From NCBI GenBank assembly GCA_004173185.1, contig SEFZ01000017.1:29824-93823 (forward strand): a DNA stretch of 64,000 bases, read 5' to 3'. The DNA is from Sphingomonadales bacterium (lineage in GTDB: Bacteria; Pseudomonadota; Alphaproteobacteria; Sphingomonadales; Sphingomonadaceae). Under the pieces are notes generated by a model. It did no database searches, was not told where the DNA came from, and worked only from the letters and a program-made list of their open reading frames with translations. Position 1 is the stretch's first letter. Every line of letters starts with the position of its first letter. This document shows, one piece after another, positions 9,351-17,429 of the stretch. The position numbers and the translations under genes were made by a program.

Positions 9351-9467
9351 CGCTTGCAAAATAGGATTTCGCCTGCTTGGCTAAGCCGGTCGGCAATGCC
9401 GCCGCTCTTTGCAATCGTCGTTCCGAAAGGCCCATGGTCACTGCGAACATTAGGGAACATTCGCGCC
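9351..9467. repeat. Dispersed repeat R1, copy A
   Basis: About 117 bases that match, in inverted orientation, the segment at 18615-18743. Shared blocks include TAGGATTTC-CCTGCTTGGCT, GCTCTTTG, CCCATGGTCA and TGCGAACATTAGGGAACATT. Copy A lacks about 13 bases of the central hairpin present in copy B. It sits just before the dacB stop, in a convergent intergenic region. It has no coding capacity and no transposase. Confidence 0.8.
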
Positions 9468-9479
9468 GCAAACCGGCTC

Positions 9480-10910
9480 TCAATTCCCCGCCGCGACCAG
9501 ATTCAGCGCCGCGTCCATGATCCTCGTCGACGAAGCATCCGATGGCATATCATTGGCATAGAGCGCGAAAATCAGCCGTTTGCCGCTCGCGGCGGTCAGA
9601 TAGCCCGCCAGCGCGTTCGCGCCGTTGAGCGTGCCAGTCTTGGCGAAGACCTTGCCCTCCAGCGCGGTGCCCTTGAAGCGGTTGCGCAGCGTGCCGTCCA
9701 CGCCGCCAATCGGCAGCGTATCGCTCCACTGCGCGCCCCAGGGCTGGACCGAGATCCAGCGCAAAAGCTGCACCATCCCGCGCGGTGCAACGCGGTTATA
9801 GGTGGACATGCCCGAACCATCGGACAGGTCCCAGGCAGTGCGCGCCACGCCCGCCGCCTTGAGCATCGCTTCGACCTCCAGCATCCCGTCGCCAATCGAG
9901 CCGCTGCCGCTCTTCATCGATACGCGGCGCAGCGCCAGATCGGCATGAAGGTTCTGGCTGATCTTGTTGATGACCTTCAGATCCTCGCCCAGCGGTGCCG
10001 GGGTCAGTCGTGCCAGCACGGGCGCTTCGGCCGCGCGCTGGAACAGCGCCTTGCGGACCGAAAACTCGTCGGACGGCATCGTCGCCCGGTGCCGCACGCG
10101 AACCGCGCCCTTCACTTTCACGCCGCGCGCCTCGAGCATGCCCTTCAGCCGCCACGCCGCATAATGCGCCGGATCATCGATCCCCATCCGCGACAGATCG
10201 GGCTTGGCGAGCTTGCCGATCGTGCCGGTCACGCGCACCACCCGCTCGAACGGCAGCCGGTCATAGCCGATCGTGCTGCGGTCGCCTTCGATCGTCAGTG
10301 TGCGATTGTCGATCGTGTAATAAGCCGATTCCAGCGTCACCACGCCCGGCTTGCCCACCTCGCCCGGCGTGACCGTCAGCCCCACCTCGTTATCGTCAAG
10401 AGATAGCGCAGAAACGCCCGTTCCCGAGCGCGTCGGGATGTTGTTCCAGCTCATGCCGGGGCTCCAGCGCGTATCGGGCATGGCGCTATCGTCGCCGATC
10501 ACATCGCCCACGCGCTTGGTCTTCGCCGCGACCGCATCGGCGAGTTCGGCGAGGCAGTCGACCTTGCAGTCCTGGGCCGAAGACATGCGCGCATCGCCAT
10601 AGCCGAGCAGCACCACATTGTGCCCCTCAAGGCGCACCGCATTGCCGCCCATGGGATCGGGCGCGTTGACGTTCGGCGTGGTCGCGAACGCCACGGCAGT
10701 GCTGAATATCTTGGTGTTCGACGCCGGTAAATAGCGCCCATTGGGATCGATCGCGAGTATCTCGGTGCCGTCCTCATTCGCGACGACCAGCCCGAAGCGC
10801 GTGCCCGCCGCTGCCTCGTCAAACTTGTTGGACACCTGCTCGCGCCACTCCTGTGCGGCAACGGGCGTGGCAATGGTCAGCGAAAGGGCGAGCAGAAAAG
10901 CGGTTCTCAT
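9480..10910 (-). CDS. dacB: D-alanyl-D-alanine carboxypeptidase/endopeptidase, PBP4 type
   Basis: A 476-residue periplasmic class C penicillin-binding protein (peptidase S13). A signal peptide ends at ...TPVAAQ (residue 20). The active-site SNTK is at 64-67, the SDGSGMS segment lies past residue 330, and KTGTLNG lies near the C-terminus, in the order expected for PBP4. These enzymes remove the terminal D-Ala of stem peptides and cut D-Ala-mDAP cross-links. It is the last gene of a leftward run that includes the cyclophilin, symporter and D-aminoacylase, although the 85-bp gap upstream leaves room for its own promoter. In context it would supply peptides or D-Ala from the wall. Confidence 0.92.
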   Translation of the reverse strand: MRTAFLLALSLTIATPVAAQEWREQVSNKFDEAAAGTRFGLVVANEDGTEILAIDPNGRYLPASNTKIFSTAVAFATTPNVNAPDPMGGNAVRLEGHNVVLLGYGDARMSSAQDCKVDCLAELADAVAAKTKRVGDVIGDDSAMPDTRWSPGMSWNNIPTRSGTGVSALSLDDNEVGLTVTPGEVGKPGVVTLESAYYTIDNRTLTIEGDRSTIGYDRLPFERVVRVTGTIGKLAKPDLSRMGIDDPAHYAAWRLKGMLEARGVKVKGAVRVRHRATMPSDEFSVRKALFQRAAEAPVLARLTPAPLGEDLKVINKISQNLHADLALRRVSMKSGSGSIGDGMLEVEAMLKAAGVARTAWDLSDGSGMSTYNRVAPRGMVQLLRWISVQPWGAQWSDTLPIGGVDGTLRNRFKGTALEGKVFAKTGTLNGANALAGYLTAASGKRLIFALYANDMPSDASSTRIMDAALNLVAAGN

Positions 10911-10995
10911 GAAGCCGAACCTAGCCGGTAAGAACCTCGCGGCAAGCGCGCGTTGCGTCAGCCGGCATAACTACCGCGCATGGGGTCAGCGCGAG

Positions 10996-11631
10996 CTATC
11001 CGCGCGGCGGCCCGATCAGCCACGGCTTCACCCGCCCGGTCGGTTTCGCGACCCCATCCAGCCGCTCGGCACGGATGATCTTGATCGGCGCGAGGATCAT
11101 CTGCCCCTTCATCGCATCCCGCCCGCCGCCGGTCGGCAGCGCGAGAATGCGCTTCACCACATCCATCCCCGAGATCACCTTGCCAAACGCCGCATAGCCG
11201 CGATTGCCCGGCTTGGCGTCGAGCCCCGGGTTCGGCCCGACCATGATCGAGAAATTGGCATTGGCCGCGTCCGCGTTGATCCCGTGCGCCATCGAGATCG
11301 TGCCGTCCTGATGCGTGATCCCGGTCTGGTTGGTCGGCTCCAGCACGAGCGGCGGCAGCATCCGCCGGGCATCCTGCGCAATCCCGCCCTGGATGAAGCC
11401 GAACCGCTCATCAGATTTGCGCCGCGTCGCGCGGTAGAATTCGGTGTTATCCAGCCGCCCGTCATCGACATAAGCAAGGAAGTTCGCGACCGTCTTGGGC
11501 GCGCGCTTGCCATCGAGGGCGATCACGATCGCGCCCGCCGAAGTGTGAAGACGAACGCGGACGGTACCGGCGCTTTGCGGTGCGCTGTTGGCAAGCGTGA
11601 ACAGCGCGAGAATCAGGACAAGGAAACGCAT
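10996..11631 (-). CDS. Peptidylprolyl cis-trans isomerase, cyclophilin type, exported
   Basis: A 211-residue cyclophilin. An N-terminal signal peptide (MRFLVLILALFTLANSA) puts it in the periplasm, like PpiA. Cyclophilin signatures are visible: APKTVANFLAYVDDG, FIQGG, GTISMAHG and NFSIMVG, then YAAFGKVISGMDVVKRI. The FIQGG and NFSIMVG segments correspond to the catalytic core, with the usual F-F-Q replaced in part (GFIQGG, FSIMVG). It would speed prolyl isomerisation of exported proteins. It lies 9 bases downstream of the symporter stop, so it belongs to the same transcript. Why it travels with amino-acid genes is not obvious. Confidence 0.9.
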   Translation of the reverse strand: MRFLVLILALFTLANSAPQSAGTVRVRLHTSAGAIVIALDGKRAPKTVANFLAYVDDGRLDNTEFYRATRRKSDERFGFIQGGIAQDARRMLPPLVLEPTNQTGITHQDGTISMAHGINADAANANFSIMVGPNPGLDAKPGNRGYAAFGKVISGMDVVKRILALPTGGGRDAMKGQMILAPIKIIRAERLDGVAKPTGRVKPWLIGPPRG

Positions 11632-11640
11632 CCGATGCTC

Positions 11641-12885
11641 TTAAGTGTCGTCGGCTGAACGGTATATGGCTTCGTCCAATTCGCCTTCCCACTGCGCCAC
11701 CGTAGTCGCGACGGTGAGGTTCGCCGAAGCGCTCGGCACCGTGCGCGTCATGTCGAGCAACCGATCGAACGGCAGCACGAAGCCGACCACCAACGCAGTC
11801 TGCTCGGGCGGCACGCCCACCGCGGACAGCACCGCCGCCAGCATGAACAGTGAGGCGGAAGGCACCGGCGCCGTCCCAAACGCAGCCAGCGCGCCGGTCA
11901 GCAGCACGACGCCATAGACTTGCGGCGTCAGCGGCACACCGAACGCCTGCAACGCAAACATGCTGAGCAGCCCGACATACATCGCCGTGCCATCCTTGCC
12001 GATGCTCGCGCCCAGCGGCAGCACGGTCGAGAATACCGGGCGCCCGACACCAAGGTTCTTCTCGGCAACGCGCATCGCCACCGGCAACGTAGCCGAGCTG
12101 GACGCGGTCGAGAAAGCCACCACCAGCGCATCGACGATGCCACGGAAGAACGGCAGCACCGGCAGCTTGGCAAAGAATTTGAGGATCAGGCTGTGCACCA
12201 AAACGATCTGGAGCAGCGAGCCCAGCACTACCGCCAGCGCCAGCCAGCCGACATTGATGAACACCGCCGCGCCATTGGCCGCGACCGCATTGGCGATCAG
12301 TGCGAACACTCCGAACGGCGTTGCTTCCATCACGACGCCGACGACCTTGAGCAGCACCGCCGACAGCGATTGCAGCCCCGACGCAAACGGCTTGCCCGCT
12401 TCGCCCGCGATCACCGTGCCGACGCCGACAAGGATCGCGACGAAGATCAAGGCAAGCATATCGCCCTTGGCGAGCGCATCGAAGATGTTGAGCGGAATGA
12501 TCCCGATCAGTTGCTGGTACGGCGTCACTGCCTCGCCCAGCGCATGCGGCGCGGCATTGCCGAGCGGCGCACCAACGCCGGGCTGCACGATGGCAGCGAT
12601 CAGCATGCCGATCGACACCGCAATCGCCGTGGTGAAGGCGAACAATCCGATCGTCTTCCCGCCCAAGCTACCCAGCCGCTTCGGATCGGCCAGCGCCGTG
12701 ATCCCCGAAGCGATCGTCACCAGCACGATCGGCGCGACCAGCATCCGGATCGCGCGGACAAACAGATCGCCCATGAACATCACCGAAGGCGTGGCCGAGG
12801 GCCAGACGAGCGCGAAGATCACGCCGAGCGCCAACGCGCCGAGCACGCGCTTCCACAGCGCAATCCCAAACCATGTCTTGAGCAT
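11641..12885 (-). CDS. Dicarboxylate/amino acid:cation symporter (DAACS family)
   Basis: A 414-residue inner-membrane protein of the sodium/proton:glutamate-dicarboxylate symporter family (GltP/DctA fold). There are about eight long hydrophobic helices. Characteristic segments are a Ser-rich re-entrant loop (AFSTASSSATLPV) and the cation and substrate-binding region GKDGTAMYVG, followed by DRLLDMTRTVPSASANL, which matches the D-R-NxxTNV-type C-terminal motif. The ATG overlaps the stop of the D-aminoacylase gene (TGATG at 12883-12887). In this cluster the expected substrate is glutamate or aspartate, possibly including D-glutamate; that is inference from the dgc genes upstream. Confidence 0.88.
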   Translation of the reverse strand: MLKTWFGIALWKRVLGALALGVIFALVWPSATPSVMFMGDLFVRAIRMLVAPIVLVTIASGITALADPKRLGSLGGKTIGLFAFTTAIAVSIGMLIAAIVQPGVGAPLGNAAPHALGEAVTPYQQLIGIIPLNIFDALAKGDMLALIFVAILVGVGTVIAGEAGKPFASGLQSLSAVLLKVVGVVMEATPFGVFALIANAVAANGAAVFINVGWLALAVVLGSLLQIVLVHSLILKFFAKLPVLPFFRGIVDALVVAFSTASSSATLPVAMRVAEKNLGVGRPVFSTVLPLGASIGKDGTAMYVGLLSMFALQAFGVPLTPQVYGVVLLTGALAAFGTAPVPSASLFMLAAVLSAVGVPPEQTALVVGFVLPFDRLLDMTRTVPSASANLTVATTVAQWEGELDEAIYRSADDT

Positions 12886-14441
12886 CAGCGGCAGTTCCCC
12901 GTGGGTTTATGCGGGAGCGCACGCCCCGCCGCCTTGCCGGTCATCTTGCCCTTGTCGACCGCCAGCACGCCGTTGACCAATACGCTGCGCACCCCCGACG
13001 CGAGCAGCTTGGGGCTCTCATAGGTCGCCTGCGAGGCATAGGTTTTGGGATCGAACACCACGAGATCGGCGAACGATCCCGCAGTGAGCCGCCCGCGCCC
13101 GGTCAGCCCGAACGTATCGGCGGTCAGCGTCGAGCTGCGATAGATGAACTGGCCCAGCGTCAACGCCTTCTGGTCCTTGACGTAATACGCATATTTGCGC
13201 GCGAAGCTGCCATAGACGCGCGGGTGACCGCCCGATGCATCGGAGCCGGTCATCACCCAGGGCCGCGCCATGAATGTCTTGATATCCGCCTCGCTCTGAT
13301 TGAACGAAACCACGCCTGGATCACCGATCTTGATCGTCTCGATAGCTGCGGTGACCGGATCCTCGCCGCGCTCCTTCGCGACCGCCGCCAGCGTCTTGTT
13401 GAGATAGCGTCCCTCGACGATCAGCAGCTTTTCCGGCCCGCCGCGCTTGCGCATATTCTCGACAATGCCGTCGCGCAATTTCTTGTCGAGCGACGCATCG
13501 GCGAAGCGCTTGAGCAACGCGGGTCGCCCACCATCCTGCGCCCAAAGCGGCATCAGCGACGCGACCAGACTCGTGCCGCTGGCGGACCAGGGATATTGAT
13601 CGGCAGTCACCTTCTGCCCCGTTTTGCGCGCAGCTTCGATCTTGGCGATGATCGCCCCGGCCTGCCCCTGCACGTCTACGCCCAGCGCCTTGATATGGCT
13701 GATATGCGCAGGCAATTTGCCTTCGCGCCCGATCCGGATGGCTTCGTCGATCGCCGCCGCGAGACCGACATTGTACGAGCTCTCGTCGCGGATATGGCTG
13801 TCATACGTGCCGCCGCGCTTGCCTGCCTCGCGCGCCAGTTCGATCACTTCCTCAGTCTTCGCAAAGCTCTGCGGCGCATAGAACAGTCCGGTCGAAAGCC
13901 CGAGCGCGCCGTTGCACATCGCATCGGCAACCAGCGTCTTCATCTTCGCCATTTCGGCAGCAGTCGGTGCGCGGTCCGCCTCGCCAACCACCTGCCCACG
14001 GATCGCACCGAAGCCGATATAGGCGGCATAGTTGATGCCCACCGGCTTGGTTTTGGCGCTGCCCAGCACCTTGGCGACATCGGTATCCCCGCCGCCGTCA
14101 TTGCCGATGAACGCTGTCGTGACGCCTTGCATCAGAAACGCCGGCACCAGCCGCTCGGCCGGATCCTTCGAAGCGAGATCGGCGCCCATATGGGTGTGCG
14201 GATCGATAAAGCCGGGCGCGACGATCATGCCCTTGGCATCGATCACGCGGGTGGCGGTCACATTGGCGCGGCGGCTGACCGATATGATCTTGTCGCCCCG
14301 GATCGCGACATCGCCCACGAACGGCGCCATCGTGCCGGTGTAAATCGTGCCCCCGCGGATCAGCAGATCAACCTTCACCGGCGGCGCGGATGCGGCTCCC
14401 AATGAAAGAGCAATAGTCCCCAGAAGCAGCGCGCTCTTCAT
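12885..14441 (-). CDS. N-acyl-D-amino-acid deacylase (D-aminoacylase), exported
   Basis: A 518-residue amidohydrolase-superfamily enzyme that cleaves the acyl group from N-acyl-D-amino acids. The start at 14441 (MKSALLLGTIALSLGAASA) is chosen because GGGGA lies 5 bases upstream and its ATG overlaps the dgcA stop (TAATG at 14439-14443); the ATG four codons upstream lacks this. The leader looks like a signal peptide. Metal motif PHTH has His 82 and 84. Further conserved segments are the ALGLSTGLFY and YDSHIRDES stretches with the Cys-196-like position in MCNGALGLSTG, then HISHIKALG and MTGSDASGGHPR. The periplasmic location places it upstream of the transporter: it could free D-amino acids or peptides outside the inner membrane. 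Confidence 0.87.
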   Translation of the reverse strand: MKSALLLGTIALSLGAASAPPVKVDLLIRGGTIYTGTMAPFVGDVAIRGDKIISVSRRANVTATRVIDAKGMIVAPGFIDPHTHMGADLASKDPAERLVPAFLMQGVTTAFIGNDGGGDTDVAKVLGSAKTKPVGINYAAYIGFGAIRGQVVGEADRAPTAAEMAKMKTLVADAMCNGALGLSTGLFYAPQSFAKTEEVIELAREAGKRGGTYDSHIRDESSYNVGLAAAIDEAIRIGREGKLPAHISHIKALGVDVQGQAGAIIAKIEAARKTGQKVTADQYPWSASGTSLVASLMPLWAQDGGRPALLKRFADASLDKKLRDGIVENMRKRGGPEKLLIVEGRYLNKTLAAVAKERGEDPVTAAIETIKIGDPGVVSFNQSEADIKTFMARPWVMTGSDASGGHPRVYGSFARKYAYYVKDQKALTLGQFIYRSSTLTADTFGLTGRGRLTAGSFADLVVFDPKTYASQATYESPKLLASGVRSVLVNGVLAVDKGKMTGKAAGRALPHKPTGNCR

Positions 14442-15427
14442 TATGTTCCCCAAAAACCCTGCTCGGGAGGCCGGAGCATCCCGCCTTCATCGCGCACGCC
14501 GCCCGCGCGATCCTCCGCGAGCCATATCGGCCCGTCAAGGTCCACAAAGTCCGACATGCGCGCGACATGCATCGCCGCCGCGATCGAAAGCGACGAACTG
14601 ACCATGCAGCCGGTCATCAGCCCAAGCCCGCGTGCGCGAGTCTCCCGGGCCAGTTCCAGCCCGGCGGTCAGCCCGCCCGCTTTGTCCAGCTTGACGTTCA
14701 CCACCTGATAGCGCCGCGCAACAATATCGAGATCCCTGGCGGTGTGCACCGCTTCGTCAGCCGCGATCGGGATGACACAGCGATAGCCCTCGAGCCATTC
14801 GTCCTGATCTGAGGAGATCGGCTGCTCGAGCAGATCGACCCGCATTTCCACCAGCAGCGGCTCGATCTCGCGCAGCAGCGCCTCGTCCCAGCTCTCATTG
14901 GGATCGACGATCAACCGCGGATTGGGCGCGGCCGCCCGCACCGCCCGGATCTGCGCCTCAGGATCCAGCGCATCCACCTTGAGCTTGAGAAGCGGAACCT
15001 GCGCCAATCCACGCGCCGCATCTGCCATCGCTTCCGGCGTGTCGATCACGATGGTCAGTGCAGAGGCCAAGGTTTGCGGTTCCGGCGCGCCGATCATCTG
15101 CGCGACACTGCGACCGTTCGTTCGCGCATCCAGATCCCATAGCGCGCAATCGATCGCATTGCGGGCAGCGCCGGGCGGCAACAGATCGAGAAGCTGGGCG
15201 AAACTGGCACCGCCCTCGATCGCCTCTCGAACGCTTTCGATCTCCGCCAAAGCGCTTTCGATGCTCTCGCCATAACGCGGATAGGGCACGCCCTCACCCC
15301 GCCCGATCACGTCGCCGTCCGCGATCGACACCGTCACCACATCCGCCTGCGTTTTCACGCCGCGCGAGATGCGGAACGGGTGCGTTAGCGCGAAGCGATC
15401 GTGCTGCGCGCTGAGGATTCTAGGCAC
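14441..15427 (-). CDS. dgcA: Enolase-superfamily epimerase, DgcA-type N-acetyl-D-glutamate racemase (or dipeptide epimerase)
   Basis: A 328-residue member of the muconate-lactonising/dipeptide-epimerase branch. The catalytic set is complete: K148 and K150 (LLKLKVD), metal ligands D175 (DPNESW), E201 (LEQP) and D224 (ADEA), and the opposite Lys near 246-249 (VKLDKAGG). The sequence alone would be labelled L-Ala-D/L-Glu epimerase. Its place directly after a DUF1611 gene fits the DgcN-DgcA route, in which D-glutamate is N-acetylated and then racemised to N-acetyl-L-glutamate. The GTG start at 15427 overlaps the end of dgcN by 43 bases, so translation is coupled. No signal peptide: cytoplasmic. 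Either substrate would suit a wall-peptide locus. Confidence 0.82.
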   Translation of the reverse strand: MPRILSAQHDRFALTHPFRISRGVKTQADVVTVSIADGDVIGRGEGVPYPRYGESIESALAEIESVREAIEGGASFAQLLDLLPPGAARNAIDCALWDLDARTNGRSVAQMIGAPEPQTLASALTIVIDTPEAMADAARGLAQVPLLKLKVDALDPEAQIRAVRAAAPNPRLIVDPNESWDEALLREIEPLLVEMRVDLLEQPISSDQDEWLEGYRCVIPIAADEAVHTARDLDIVARRYQVVNVKLDKAGGLTAGLELARETRARGLGLMTGCMVSSSLSIAAAMHVARMSDFVDLDGPIWLAEDRAGGVRDEGGMLRPPEQGFWGT

Positions 15428-16419
15428 AATAGCTCATCGATGATGGTGTCCACGCCGAATGCGATCGGGTCGGTGCAGGGCAGGCCCAAAGCGGCCTCGG
15501 TGATGTGGCAGAGTTCGCGCGCCTGCTCGGGCGCGAGGCCGGAGGTGTTGAGGCACACGCCGACCGCGCGAACATTCGGGCTGGTCAGCCGCGCGACCTG
15601 GAGATTGGTCTCAAGGCATTCCTTCAGGCTCGGCAGGTTGCGGCCCGGAAGCCCGCGCATATGCTCGCGGCTGGGGTCGTGACAGAGCACCAGCGCCTCG
15701 GCCTGCGCGCCATGCAGGAGACCTGTCGAGACGCCCGCAAAGCTCGGGTGGAACAGCGAGCCCTGCCCTTCGATCACGTCCCAGCCATCATCGTTGCGCG
15801 CGGGCGCGAGCATTTCGATGCCACCCGAGATGAAGTCGGCGACCACAGCATCGATCGGCACGCCCGATCCGGCGATCAGGATGCCGGTCTGCCCGGTCGC
15901 GCGGAAATCAGCCTTGATCCCCCGTGCGTTGATCGCATCGGCCAACGCGATCGTCGCGTACATCTTGCCCACCGAACAATCGGTGCCGACGGTCAGCAGG
16001 CGGTGCCCGGCGCGGGCATAGCCGTTGCCGACCTTCAGATCGGCCGGCGGATCGCGCACGTCGAACAGCTGAAGCCCCTTGCTATCCGCAAGCTTTACCA
16101 GTTCCGGCACATCGCGCAGGCGCTGGTGAAGCCCCGAGGCAATGTTCATGCCCGCTTCCAGCCCAGCCACCGCATCGGCAACCAGATCCGACCCCATGCT
16201 GCCGCCAGAGTTGGCGATGCCGAGCACGAGCGTCTTCGCCCCCGCAGCAGCGCCTTCGGCCATGGTCAGGCGCGGCAGATCGAGCGTCAGCGGACAATCA
16301 TCGTAGCGGAACTCGCCCACGCAATCGTGCCGACGAAAGGTCGCCAGCCCGCGCGAGGTCTTGATGCCAATGAAATCGGAGCTGTGTCCGAGGTAGAGGA
16401 GATAGGGTGCAGGTATCAT
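15385..16419 (-). CDS. dgcN: DUF1611 protein, DgcN-type D-glutamate N-acetyltransferase
   Basis: A 344-residue cytoplasmic protein of the DUF1611 family. Family-typical features are the opening IPAPYLLYLG, an N-terminal Rossmann-like domain, and a P-loop GTDCSVGK around residues 142-149 in the C-terminal domain. DgcN members acetylate D-glutamate with acetyl-CoA as the first step of D-Glu catabolism. ATG 16419 is chosen because family members begin at this point. However, GGAGG touches that ATG with no spacing, so a start at 16458 or 16479 (8-20 codons upstream, weaker signals) is possible. It overlaps dgcA by 43 bases and lies about 70 bases after the LysR gene on the same strand. The alternative name is simply DUF1611 protein; the dgcA neighbour argues for DgcN. 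Confidence 0.82.
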   Translation of the reverse strand: MIPAPYLLYLGHSSDFIGIKTSRGLATFRRHDCVGEFRYDDCPLTLDLPRLTMAEGAAAGAKTLVLGIANSGGSMGSDLVADAVAGLEAGMNIASGLHQRLRDVPELVKLADSKGLQLFDVRDPPADLKVGNGYARAGHRLLTVGTDCSVGKMYATIALADAINARGIKADFRATGQTGILIAGSGVPIDAVVADFISGGIEMLAPARNDDGWDVIEGQGSLFHPSFAGVSTGLLHGAQAEALVLCHDPSREHMRGLPGRNLPSLKECLETNLQVARLTSPNVRAVGVCLNTSGLAPEQARELCHITEAALGLPCTDPIAFGVDTIIDELLCLESSARSTIASR

Positions 16420-16488
16420 CCTCCAGACCGTATCGCCGCCTTGTGGAAGGACGCGCATATCTTGTTCAGCGCAGTCCATAGCCGTTCG

Positions 16489-17373
16489 TTATGATGCGGC
16501 GATCACCCGCTCGAACGTCTTGAGGAAATCGGTGGCCAGCGCGGTCGGAGGCCGATTGGTCAGGAACATCGCATGCACATCGAACCGCAGCGAATTTTCC
16601 AGCGGACGCATCGCCAGGCCGGGTGCCAGGGACGCCTTGGCCGTGAAGCTGTCCACCACCGTCAACCCCACGCCCTGCTGCACCAGCGCCGAGGCGATGT
16701 AGAAGGTCCGCGCAGAGACGACTTCGTCGAGCTCGACTTCCGCCCGCTGCAATTCCTGGATGAAGAGCTGGCCGATCGGGCCGCTCTGGCCAACGCTGAT
16801 AAAGGGCTTGCCGGCAAGCACCTCGATACCGATCCGCTCGGGTGCGTCGGGAATATCCTGCTCGCGGTACAGCACCACCAGTTCGCCCGAACCAAGCTTT
16901 TTGCAGCCGATCGGCGCTGCGTGTGGGACTTCGTATGCGACCGCAATCTCGGTCTCGCGCTCATAGAGTTTGCGCAGCAGATCGTCGTGATGGACCGTCT
17001 GGAGATCGAACTTCACACTGTCATGCGTGCGCAGGAATTGCGAAACGGCGGTGGGCAATGCGCTCAGCGCCAGGCTGGGCAGCGCCGAGATGCGCAGCAT
17101 TCCGCCCGATCCGCGCCGCAGATTGCGCCCCGCCTCACGCAGCGCATAGACGCGGTCCTGGATCTCGGAGACTTCGCTGAACAGCGTGTGCGCGTCCTCC
17201 GTCGGCACCAGTCGGCCCGATGCGCGCTGGAAAAGCTGGAAACCCAGCAGCGATTCCGCATGGCGCAGCATTTTGGAAACCGAGGGCTGCGACACGTTGA
17301 GCGCCCGAGCCGCGCCGCTGACGGAGCCGTTGACGTACACCGCGTGGAAGATCTCGATATGCCTTAAGTTCAT
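16489..17373 (-). CDS. dgcR: LysR-type regulator, probable DgcR
   Basis: A 294-residue LysR regulator. The winged helix-turn-helix covers residues 1-60 (LRHIEIFHAVYVNGSVSGAA, then LNVSQPSVSKML). The periplasmic-binding-like effector domain spans about 90-290. It is the first gene of the leftward dgcN-dgcA-deacylase-symporter run, only about 70 bases before dgcN, and divergent from a serine hydrolase gene. LysR regulators usually control the adjacent genes in response to a pathway metabolite, here plausibly D-glutamate or a wall peptide, as known for DgcR in D-Glu catabolic loci. Unlike the common arrangement, the regulator seems to be inside the operon it would control. An inverted repeat lies on its start codon. 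Confidence 0.82.
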   Translation of the reverse strand: MNLRHIEIFHAVYVNGSVSGAARALNVSQPSVSKMLRHAESLLGFQLFQRASGRLVPTEDAHTLFSEVSEIQDRVYALREAGRNLRRGSGGMLRISALPSLALSALPTAVSQFLRTHDSVKFDLQTVHHDDLLRKLYERETEIAVAYEVPHAAPIGCKKLGSGELVVLYREQDIPDAPERIGIEVLAGKPFISVGQSGPIGQLFIQELQRAEVELDEVVSARTFYIASALVQQGVGLTVVDSFTAKASLAPGLAMRPLENSLRFDVHAMFLTNRPPTALATDFLKTFERVIAAS

Positions 17374-17388
17374 AGGTGCGCAGCCTAT
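17372..17388. promoter_or_regulatory. Possible LysR operator
   Basis: Perfect 5-bp inverted repeat ATAGG-N7-CCTAT between the divergent regulator (start at 17373) and serine hydrolase (start 17430). It matches the size and dyad form of LysR recognition sites but overlaps the regulator's own start codon, which would suit autorepression. Evidence is the dyad and position only. Confidence 0.35.
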
Positions 17389-17429
17389 CGCAGTTTGCGG
17401 AAAGTGGAAGCCGGAGTCATGTTGCGGGC

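Noticed and set aside
9435..9467. The GAACATT direct repeat in R1 as an SOS (LexA) box.
   Set aside because: Alphaproteobacterial LexA sites are GTTC-N7-GTTC; here the spacing is 6, the site lies in convergent gaps, and no SOS gene is adjacent.
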